From: Bacillota bacterium
GTDB taxonomy: Bacteria > Bacillota > Clostridia > Acetivibrionales > DSM-1351
DNA: 23,231 nt
Direction of reading: 5' to 3'
Assembly (NCBI GenBank): GCA_023441625.1
Contig: JAEZOA010000021.1
Coordinates: 1 to 23,231, forward strand
This document shows, piece by piece, positions 7,899-14,067 of this stretch. Position 1 is the first letter of the stretch, and every line of letters starts with the position of its first letter. The translations under genes and the position numbers were made by a program. The notes beneath the pieces were generated by a model. The model had not been told where the DNA came from, did no database searches, and worked only from the letters and a program-made list of their open reading frames with translations.

Positions 7899-7968
7899 TA
7901 TCAACAGTTGGTTTGTACTTAATCAAATAAGTAATTGAATAGCATTGAAAATTGAGGTGATTTTTTAT

Positions 7969-7998
7969 ATGGGAAATATATCCATTTTTAAAACTTAG
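7969..7998 (+). CDS. Possible nine-codon leader peptide
   Basis: ATG is preceded by GAGGTGA eight bases upstream, as good a ribosome site as that of the next gene. It reads MGNISIFKT and then TAG. It ends 29 bases before the cysteine-rich protein gene, and a short hairpin (AGTGA/TCACT) lies between. It may be a translated leader or chance; there is no run of one amino acid to suggest classical attenuation. Confidence 0.3.
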   Translation: MGNISIFKT

Positions 7999-8027
7999 TG
8001 ATAAAATTGTCACTGAGGTGGTAAACA

Positions 8028-8630
8028 ATGGAATATATCAATGAAAAGATGAATATATTATTTAGGTTATTACGGAAAACTAATTTACTTTCTTTAGATT
8101 TTATTTATAGAATATATTACATGACAATATTCGGTTCAAAGCTATACTATAGACACAAAATTGAGTCCTATAGGTCCTGTGCTTTTTGCAAGAATCTCTC
8201 CTATGATAAAATTATTAAGAAATACGTTTGTTCACATGGGGAATACGAGGCTTGCAGTTCAATTGTACCATGTATTATACCTGACCCCTCTCTTGTTTCT
8301 ACTAAAAATCATGTTGATGAGGAGCAAATTCCATGGTTATTTAAAGTGCCCTGCCTTGATTTCGAGGTTTTGGATTCTAAGAAGTATTTTAGGAATTTTA
8401 TTTCATATGACATAAATAGCAGTGTAATTAGACTTGAAGCCTTAGAAGGCATTCTAATGGGCAATTGTACTGGTGATGTTCCATGTCACATATGTTCAGG
8501 CGTAGATAAAGAACTATATACAAAATGTAACAATATAAAAAAAGCCAATGAAATTGGAAAGTGCAGCATGATATACGGAAATTTGAATAATTGTTATTCT
8601 GTTAGTTCTCCGTTGTCAAATGTGTCGTAA
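8028..8630 (+). CDS. Cysteine-rich protein of unknown function
   Basis: The 200-residue protein has no signal peptide. Residues 1-45 are basic and aromatic (helical). A cysteine cluster follows: SCAFC near 50, then C near 66, 75 and 81. More cysteines lie near 148-167 (NC, PCHIC, KC), and two further on. CxxC pairs twice over suggest zinc or iron-sulfur binding, but the order matches no family I know. GAGGTGG six bases before the ATG sets the start. The reading frame stays open beyond the TAA for another 57 codons (8631-8804), so the gene may be the front part of a longer one broken by a nonsense codon. It is divergent from dnaE. Confidence 0.7.
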   Translation: MEYINEKMNILFRLLRKTNLLSLDFIYRIYYMTIFGSKLYYRHKIESYRSCAFCKNLSYDKIIKKYVCSHGEYEACSSIVPCIIPDPSLVSTKNHVDEEQIPWLFKVPCLDFEVLDSKKYFRNFISYDINSSVIRLEALEGILMGNCTGDVPCHICSGVDKELYTKCNNIKKANEIGKCSMIYGNLNNCYSVSSPLSNVS

Positions 8631-8804
8631 ATTAATAATGATAAAATTTTTAAAAACGCTTATGATAGGGATACACTCAAACTGTCTACAGTGCAAAAGG
8701 AAATTACAGATACTCTCGAATATCTGAAAAAAAATCCACTTCCTCATATGACAAAGGAAGAAATACGCATAAATAACGAGAAGATGTTCGGAGTAACAAA
8801 ATAA
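8631..8804 (+). pseudogene. In-frame open extension or gene remnant after the cysteine-rich gene
   Basis: In the same frame as the preceding gene, and directly after its TAA, 57 sense codons continue to a second TAA at 8802. The text (KLSTVQKEITDTLEYLKKN, then MTKEEIRINNEKMFG) is charged, helical and protein-like, not random. There is no start codon with a ribosome site. It could be the C-terminal part of the 8028 gene separated by a nonsense mutation, or the tail of a lost gene. The 32-bp repeat found again at 11903 lies inside it. Confidence 0.4.
8729..8760 (+). repeat. 32-bp direct repeat, left copy
   Basis: This segment recurs at 11903-11934 with 31 of 32 bases identical (A to G at base 18). 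Both copies contain CTTCCT and AGGAAG as an inverted pair around ten bases. The two copies bracket the LysE, B3/B4 and MocR genes. Here it lies in an open frame, reading NPLPHMTKE. Confidence 0.8.
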
Positions 8805-8830
8805 AATCATTACTTACATACTCTATTGAC

Positions 8831-8876
8831 AAAAGGTACCTGTACACACAATTTATTGTGAATATAGGTACTTTTT
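8831..8876 (+). terminator. Hairpin terminator between converging units
   Basis: AAAAGGTACCT pairs with AGGTACTTTT (one bulge), and an inner hairpin CACAAT-TT-ATTGTG is also perfect. Five T residues end the plus-strand side, and A residues on the other flank would let it also work leftward. Confidence 0.75.
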
Positions 8877-8879
8877 GCT

Positions 8880-8940
8880 ATATATGGGTATGGGCAGAGA
8901 ATCCGGATTATCGTACGCTAAGCTTACATACCCCATATAT
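8880..8940. repeat. 61-bp inverted repeat after the terminator
   Basis: ATATATGGGTATG (8880-8892) is the complement of CATACCC(C)ATATAT (8927-8940) with one extra base. The 34 bases between contain the small palindromes TCCGGA and CGTACG. No U-run follows on either strand. It may be a structured RNA end, an operator or a relic of a small insertion. Confidence 0.5.
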
Positions 8941-9016
8941 ATATTTTATCTAACGTAATGTATACTTCAATTTTTAAATTACTTTTTTGTATTACCCATA
9001 TGGATAGAAAAAGAAA

Positions 9017-9631
9017 TTATAATGGACTAAGCGCAAGCTGGACTGCAAAAATAATGAAGATAACACCAAAGAATTTCTGTAGCAAAATCATTCTTTTTGG
9101 AGAACTGATTATTAACCTCTTTGCAGTTCCCCCTAATATTCCATAACCAATAAAAACCAAAAGGGTGAGAAGCATAAAGGCAAGTCCATATGCCAAGCTC
9201 TCGATAATATAATTCATTCCGTTTGAATTTACGTACTGTGGTAAAAAAGAAAAGAAGAACAATGTCAGCTTTGGATTTAAAAGATTTATAAGTATACCAC
9301 GACGTACTATGGGCACAGGGCTATCTTCCGCTTTAGCACTTTCCAAATCTAGTTTTGTTTTGGAGAGCATCATACCTACGCCAAGGTACAGTAAATATAA
9401 TGCACCCAGTAATTTCATAATTGTAAATGCTTCACTGCTCATTTTTACAAGTAATGAGGAGAGAGCAATACTTAGGCACAGATGTGGAATAATTCCTGCT
9501 GTGCAGCCAAATGCAGCAAGTATACTTGCTTTTTTTCCTTTAGAAATTCCAACAGAAATTGTATAAATTACGCCAGTACCAGGGCTTAAAATGATAATAA
9601 ATGACGTGATAAAAAAAGTATATGTGTTCAT
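9017..9631 (-). CDS. LysE/RhtB family amino-acid exporter
   Basis: The 204-residue membrane protein has the LysE-family layout. The first helix ends in LSPGTGVIYT (the usual SPGP region), followed by GISKGKKASILAAFGCTAG. There are about six hydrophobic segments, and the loop GILINLLNPKLTLFFFSFLP is characteristic. Such proteins export amino acids or analogues by proton antiport at the cytoplasmic membrane; the substrate is not predictable. The frame is open to 9718, but the ATG at 9631 is chosen: AAGGCGG lies nine bases upstream, and the extra residues overlap the preceding gene. It starts 14 bases after the B3/B4 gene, which indicates an operon. Confidence 0.9.
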   Translation of the reverse strand: MNTYTFFITSFIIILSPGTGVIYTISVGISKGKKASILAAFGCTAGIIPHLCLSIALSSLLVKMSSEAFTIMKLLGALYLLYLGVGMMLSKTKLDLESAKAEDSPVPIVRRGILINLLNPKLTLFFFSFLPQYVNSNGMNYIIESLAYGLAFMLLTLLVFIGYGILGGTAKRLIISSPKRMILLQKFFGVIFIIFAVQLALSPL

Positions 9632-9645
9632 TGATTTTCGCCGCC

Positions 9646-10332
9646 TTACATAGTTGATGTACTGATGACTCTCATATCTATAGGAACTATATCGGGTGCA
9701 AGCATATGAACATACCATAACAGAGTTTTAAGTCCTTGCTCTATATGGTGTTTTTCTAAACCGGGAACGCCATCAATCAAGAAAAAAACATCCGTTGTTT
9801 CTTTCGTTATTCGTGTAGTATTGTCCTGACCGTAAATAATACTTAATATATAATTCTTCTGATCTTTAAGACAAATATCCTTTGGTTTTAATACAATACT
9901 ACGATTTCCTGCACCCGAATATATTTCACCCCCTTTTGACATCTGTATTGTAAGAGGAAGATTACATTTTTTTAGATCATGACCTGCAATGAGCAAGGAT
10001 GTTTTTAATTCTGTCATAAACAAGGCCTGGACCAATGGGATTGCATCTGGAAAATTCTTTCCATTTAGAATCGATTCAAGTTGGGCTAGGACATGATATG
10101 TTTTTTTGAATTTTTTGTAATAATGAATATAAGGCTTTGCCACTTCATCAGTTTCACAAAAGACCTTTCTGTCATAATTTGAATGGGAATTGCGAATATT
10201 CTTCAACTCATCATAAGTAAATTTGAGAAATGTCTCTTTTCCGCCAGCTTGCTCATAAAAGTTTTGTAAAACAAGTATTCCGAAATATGTATTCTGATAT
10301 TGGTCATTCATATTGGGATGTATTTCAATCAT
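9646..10332 (-). CDS. Free-standing B3/B4 (PheRS-beta editing-like) domain protein
   Basis: The 228-residue protein has the form of stand-alone B3/4 proteins: a helical front with the stretch NIRNSHSNYDRKVFCETDEV, then IPLVQALFMTELKTSLLIAGHDL near the middle, and a C-terminal half with LIDGVPGLEKHHIEQGL. In phenylalanyl-tRNA synthetase the B3/B4 module holds the editing site that removes wrongly attached tyrosine. Free-standing relatives lack the synthetase and may hydrolyse mischarged tRNA or bind amino acids; that role is inference here. GAGGTCAAA before the ATG supports the start. It is first in an operon with a LysE exporter and divergent from a MocR-type regulator, which suggests all three answer to one amino acid or analogue. 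Confidence 0.82.
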   Translation of the reverse strand: MIEIHPNMNDQYQNTYFGILVLQNFYEQAGGKETFLKFTYDELKNIRNSHSNYDRKVFCETDEVAKPYIHYYKKFKKTYHVLAQLESILNGKNFPDAIPLVQALFMTELKTSLLIAGHDLKKCNLPLTIQMSKGGEIYSGAGNRSIVLKPKDICLKDQKNYILSIIYGQDNTTRITKETTDVFFLIDGVPGLEKHHIEQGLKTLLWYVHMLAPDIVPIDMRVISTSTM

Positions 10333-10390
10333 TTTGACCTCATGATTTTACTTTAGTTTCACTCTGTAGTACAATTTATCATAAATAATT

Positions 10391-10432
10391 GGTTCCAATA
10401 AGTTCCACATTATATATTTTTTTATAGAACCA
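10391..10432. promoter_or_regulatory. Putative MocR operator: GTTCCA repeats
   Basis: GTTCCA occurs at 10392-10397 and 10402-10407, ten bases apart and so on the same helix face. GAACCA at 10427-10432 is the inverted partner of TGGTTC at 10390-10395. The cluster sits in the 120-base gap between the divergent B3/B4 and MocR genes. MocR-type regulators are known to bind repeated half sites in such gaps. Confidence 0.5.
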
Positions 10433-10452
10433 CTTAAAGGAGGAAAGTATAC

Positions 10453-11844
10453 ATGATTTACATAGATTTTGATAGAGAGTCAAAGGATTCTCTTTCAAAG
10501 CAAATATATAGTTCTATTAAAGAATCTGTACTTTATGGTACCTTACAGCCGGGAGAAAAGCTACCATCATCACGGGAATTGTCGAAATATTTAAATGTAG
10601 CAAGAAATATGGTAGTTGAAAGCTATGAACAACTGATAGCCGAAGGATATGCATATTCAAAAAGTGGCTCTGGTACTTATATTTCTGAGGGTGTCCTGTT
10701 TCAAGGAGCAAGAACAAGAAGTGTGCATAAACAGCAAATCGATAATAAACACCAGAACTTCGACCTCATATCTTTTCGTACAGGTATTCCAGATTTAAAT
10801 GAGATTCCAATCAAAAAATGGGCACAAATGTATCATAATATTGCTCTTGATATTAAGCCATATCAAATGGACTATCAAAATCCCTTTGGTGATTATGAAT
10901 TAAGGACGCAAATTTCTCTTTACTTAAATCGTGCTAAAGGTGCCTGCACATATCCAGAGAATATTTTAATAACCAATGGTGCGGCTCAATCGTTTAGCTT
11001 GTTGTGTCAGCTAATACCCCCTAATTGCTATGCTTTGGTTGAAAACCCCTTGAGTTATGGTATTCTTCATACTTTAGAAAGTAATAATGTACAAATAAAA
11101 CCAATAAGACTTGATAAACATGGTATGGTTACATCAGAATTACCAGATAATCCACCAAAACTTATTTTTACAACACCAAGTCATCAATTTCCCTTGGGTG
11201 TCATTCTTCCTGTTGGAAGAAGAATTGAAATGATAAGATATGCTGAAAAACACAATGCTTACATCATTGAAGATGATTATGACAGTGAGTTTCGGTTTGA
11301 TGGAAATCCAATACAATCAATGCAATATTTGAACCCCGAACGGGTTATCTATGTAGGGACTTTTTCCAAGTCCCTCATGCCTGCACTGCGCATAGGGTAT
11401 ATGGTTTTACCCAGTTCCCTATGTAAGCAGATGAAAAACGCAAAATTTGTAGCAGACATTCATTCTCCAATTCTTGAACAATTAACATTAGCAAGATTCA
11501 TTGAAACTGGCCTCTTTGAATATCATATTAGAAAAATGAGAAAGTTGTATCTCAAAAAAAGAAATCATTTAAGCGATTGCCTTAATTACACATTTGGGAA
11601 TGGTGTGACAATCTCTGGTGCAGAAGCAGGCCTACATTTTGTAGTGTATTTTAATGATACGCGTTTTGATAATACACTTATGCGTAAAATTGAAAGCAAC
11701 GGAATACAGATTACCACAATTAATAAACACTATTTATCTAAGGAACCTTATACCCCATATGACCATTCTCTGATTTTCGGCTACGGAAATACTAAAATTG
11801 AGGAAATGGAGAAAGGAGTGAAAATTTTATCTTCTATATTGTAA
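10453..11844 (+). CDS. MocR/PdxR-type regulator: GntR HTH plus aminotransferase-like domain
   Basis: The 463-residue protein fuses a GntR winged helix (residues 1-75; LQPGEKLPSSRELSKYLNVARNMVVESYEQL is the DNA-reading part) to a fold-type-I aminotransferase-like domain (about 115-463). PLP-binding signatures are present: EDDYDSEF from 273, and SKS in GTFSKSLMPALRIGY with the Schiff-base lysine at K306. MocR proteins sense PLP or PLP-amino-acid adducts and act on genes next to them. AGGAGG lies upstream of the ATG. It is divergent from the B3/B4-LysE pair and probably controls it. It is not PdxR in the strict sense, as no pdxST genes are adjacent. Confidence 0.92.
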   Translation: MIYIDFDRESKDSLSKQIYSSIKESVLYGTLQPGEKLPSSRELSKYLNVARNMVVESYEQLIAEGYAYSKSGSGTYISEGVLFQGARTRSVHKQQIDNKHQNFDLISFRTGIPDLNEIPIKKWAQMYHNIALDIKPYQMDYQNPFGDYELRTQISLYLNRAKGACTYPENILITNGAAQSFSLLCQLIPPNCYALVENPLSYGILHTLESNNVQIKPIRLDKHGMVTSELPDNPPKLIFTTPSHQFPLGVILPVGRRIEMIRYAEKHNAYIIEDDYDSEFRFDGNPIQSMQYLNPERVIYVGTFSKSLMPALRIGYMVLPSSLCKQMKNAKFVADIHSPILEQLTLARFIETGLFEYHIRKMRKLYLKKRNHLSDCLNYTFGNGVTISGAEAGLHFVVYFNDTRFDNTLMRKIESNGIQITTINKHYLSKEPYTPYDHSLIFGYGNTKIEEMEKGVKILSSIL

Positions 11845-11902
11845 TATGTCTTTAGAGCAAGATGATAAAGATGGACTATTATATATTTATAAGTAAAAGA
11901 GG

Positions 11903-11934
11903 AAAAAATCCACTTCCTCGTATGACAAAGGAAG
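11903..11934 (+). repeat. 32-bp direct repeat, right copy
   Basis: This is the partner of 8729-8760 (31/32 identical). It lies 58 bases after the MocR stop and exactly where similarity to alpha/beta-hydrolase in the neighbouring pseudogene ends, so it appears to mark a recombination junction. Confidence 0.8.
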
Positions 11935-12140
11935 TCCTAGGATATAACTCAATAATATTCCACAACCCAATGTAACCTACGACCGAATCCTGCCTTCCTG
12001 CCAGCATTAGTGTAGGTTTCACATAGGGCTTTTCAAGTTTTCGGTTCCATACATCCTTTCACTAGCCTATGGTCTGGACTCCATACATGAAGCATTAGAA
12101 TAGGTATACCTTCACCATGGATTTCATAATAAACATTAAT
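11921..12140 (-). pseudogene. Internally deleted alpha/beta-hydrolase relic
   Basis: Two pieces of one hydrolase can be read on the minus strand. The front piece (12140-12033) reads INVYYEIHGEGIPILMLH and then WSPDHRLVKGCMEP before TGA. This is the typical first strand and oxyanion region, with the usual HG changed to HV. The back piece, in another frame (about 12048-11921), reads KPTLMLAGRQDSVVGYIGLW and then NIIELYP, the late strand that carries the catalytic aspartate. Some 120-150 residues with the nucleophile are missing between them, and the C-terminal histidine region is lost at the 32-bp repeat. No start codon or ribosome site remains. It is certainly non-functional; the family call rests on motif recall. 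Confidence 0.72.
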
Positions 12141-12243
12141 ACTCTGTACAGTACATAGTCCGCTTTTTTGTCAACAAATTTTTTTATCAATATAAATAAA
12201 TTTATTTAAAGGGCATGATAAGAAAATTAAAATTAATCCTATT

Positions 12244-12867
12244 TTAATTAATTTTAACTATAATATGTCCTATAATATTTGCAGCTTCATCGGCTCTATC
12301 GGCCGCATTGCTAATATGTCTGTATATTTCACGCATTTTAAAAATATATTTAAAGTCTTGATTATCCAACAACTCAACTATTGCATTTCTATAAATAACT
12401 TCTATCTCATTTTCTAAATCTTTTACTTTAACCAACTGCTCGCTAGAAATGGTTTTATGATCTTTCAAATATTCAACAGCACTAGTCAAAGCTGTTGAAG
12501 CTTGAAGCAAAATTTCCACCATACTAACCAGATTTTTATTTATTTCCAACTTGAATAGTCTTAATTCTTCGACAGTAGAAGCACTATAATCAATTAAATC
12601 ATCAATTGCTCTAGAAAGATTGTATATATCCTCCCTTTCAAATGGTGTAATAAAAGTTTGTTCAAGGGTTGAGATGAGCACTCTTCTCAGTTCATCTGCT
12701 TCTTGTTCTATTTGTATAACCCTATCCCCATCCGAGTCCTGACCATCTGAAAAATATTTATACAAGTATTCTATTCCTTCTAATGTTTTCTCAGCTTGTA
12801 GTGCAAGCATTTTATAAAAATCCCTATTCAATTTTTCACGTACAAATATTTTTTTTATTTTATTCAT
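12244..12867 (-). CDS. DUF47 / PhoU-like phosphate-transport accessory protein
   Basis: The 207-residue all-helical protein matches the DUF47 (PhoU_div) family. It has an early helix FYKMLALQAEKTLEGIEYL, then EADELRRVLISTLEQTFITP and FEREDIYNLSRAIDDLIDY. The last helices carry the paired acidic motif NAADRADEAANIIGHI. These residues bind metal clusters in PhoU-like folds. DUF47 proteins usually sit next to a Pit-type phosphate transporter gene and are thought to regulate it; none is present here. The ATG at 12867 is chosen because GGGGTGG stands six bases upstream; the longer frame would need a TTG. An AT-rich inverted repeat (12226-12257) spans the stop and may act as a weak terminator. Confidence 0.88.
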   Translation of the reverse strand: MNKIKKIFVREKLNRDFYKMLALQAEKTLEGIEYLYKYFSDGQDSDGDRVIQIEQEADELRRVLISTLEQTFITPFEREDIYNLSRAIDDLIDYSASTVEELRLFKLEINKNLVSMVEILLQASTALTSAVEYLKDHKTISSEQLVKVKDLENEIEVIYRNAIVELLDNQDFKYIFKMREIYRHISNAADRADEAANIIGHIIVKIN

Positions 12868-12922
12868 ATTTATCCACCCCAAAACGTTTGATTGGTTTAG
12901 CTAATTCTCAAAATTGATTTAA

Positions 12923-13042
12923 GTATATAAAACATTAAAGCTGCAACAACCTAAATATACCACTGAAGAAGCTCTCAAATCCATAGTTGACCAAACAAAT
13001 GAAGAAATTGAATTATATAATACCTCCAATAATCTTAAATAG
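12923..13042 (+). pseudogene. Short coding remnant without start
   Basis: Forty codons stay open between TAA at 12920 and TAG at 13040. The text, QQPKYTTEEALKSIVDQTN followed by EEIELYN, looks like a real C-terminal helix with sensible codon use. There is no ATG, GTG or TTG with a ribosome site. It is probably the tail of a lost gene; I do not recognise the parent. Confidence 0.3.
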
Positions 13043-13073
13043 TCAGTCTATAAAATGAAGGAGAGCAAAAAAT

Positions 13074-13973
13074 ATGCTTATTTCTATATCTACAGAGCAT
13101 GCTTATTCAGAGGAAACCACAATTTTCTCCATCATTGATTTGCTGTATGAAGCTGGTTTTCGCACATTGGATTTTACTGCCTGCAACTATATACACCGGG
13201 GTTTGAAATACGGTGAAACAGAGTTTTTTAGTGACAATTGGAAGCAGTGGATTCAAGAAATAAAACAATATGCAGACAGCAAGGGAGTCGTGTTTAATCA
13301 ATCCCACAATTTAATGTACAATTACTTTAAAACTGATGATGACACTGCCCTACTTAATAGCATGATAGATCGAGTTTTAGAGGCGTGTGGGCTGTTGGAA
13401 ATCCCCGTTACTGTTGTACACCCAATTGCACCAGTCTATGCAGTTGAAGATTTAGCTGAGTGCAGGCGAATGAATCAAGCTTTTTTTAAAGAAAAAGCAA
13501 AGGTTGCGGAAAACTTTGGGGTCAAACTTGCAGTCGAGAATATGATAATAACCCGTAATACTGATTCTTCAAAGGAATGGAGATACTGTAATTCTCCTGA
13601 GCAGCTGATTGACCTTGTTGATTCAATTGATATGCAGAATGTGGGTTTCTGTTTTGATGTAGGCCACTCTCATTACATGTATGAGAATATCTATGAATCA
13701 ATCATGAAATACGGTGAACGTTTGATTTCATTACATATCCATGATAACGATTCATGGTATGATCAGCACATCATTCCTTTTTCTGGGTCAGTAGACTGGA
13801 ATATGTTTGAAAAAGGGATAGCAGATTGTGGGTACAAAGGAGATTTCACACTGGAGTCCTTCCGTTCCACTATCCGACTCCCCAGAGAATTACAAATTGG
13901 AATGTTACGAGAAATGAAACTAATGAGTGAGTGGATGGTTCAGCGCATTCAAAATTACAGAAATAAAGCTTAA
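13074..13973 (+). CDS. Sugar-phosphate isomerase/epimerase-like TIM-barrel protein
   Basis: The 299-residue protein belongs to the xylose-isomerase-like / AP-endonuclease-2 TIM-barrel superfamily. The barrel strands show FRTLDFTA near 25, TVVHPIAP near 115, KLAVENM with a metal-ligand glutamate near 155, GFCFDVGHSH near 200, SLHIHDND near 225, and DFTLESF with a late glutamate near 265. The E, D/H, H and E set fits one divalent metal ion. Members isomerise or epimerise sugars, inositols or hydroxypyruvate; substrate cannot be told. AAGGAG ten bases before the ATG marks the start. It is a single gene, with a strong terminator just after the stop and no sugar transporter or kinase beside it. 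Confidence 0.88.
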   Translation: MLISISTEHAYSEETTIFSIIDLLYEAGFRTLDFTACNYIHRGLKYGETEFFSDNWKQWIQEIKQYADSKGVVFNQSHNLMYNYFKTDDDTALLNSMIDRVLEACGLLEIPVTVVHPIAPVYAVEDLAECRRMNQAFFKEKAKVAENFGVKLAVENMIITRNTDSSKEWRYCNSPEQLIDLVDSIDMQNVGFCFDVGHSHYMYENIYESIMKYGERLISLHIHDNDSWYDQHIIPFSGSVDWNMFEKGIADCGYKGDFTLESFRSTIRLPRELQIGMLREMKLMSEWMVQRIQNYRNKA

Positions 13974-13995
13974 AATTTTTAAATAGTTTTATTAT

Positions 13996-14036
13996 AAAAT
14001 AGGTATGAAGGCTCTAGTTGCCCTCATACCTATTTT
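13996..14036. terminator. Bidirectional terminator between converging genes
   Basis: AAAATAGGTATGA pairs with TCATACCTATTTT, and GG/CC extends it past one mismatch, around an eight-base loop. A and T runs on the flanks allow termination on both strands: the isomerase-like gene from the left and secA from the right. Confidence 0.9.
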
Positions 14037-14067
14037 AACTTTGTTTTATTTCCTGTTCAATATAGTT

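Noticed and set aside
8616..8810. 64-codon minus-strand frame
   Set aside because: It lies opposite the plus-strand remnant, has a poor start and no sensible protein pattern.
11940..12180. Group II intron end or riboswitch
   Set aside because: The stretch looked like structured RNA at first, but it translates on the minus strand to two recognisable pieces of an alpha/beta-hydrolase.
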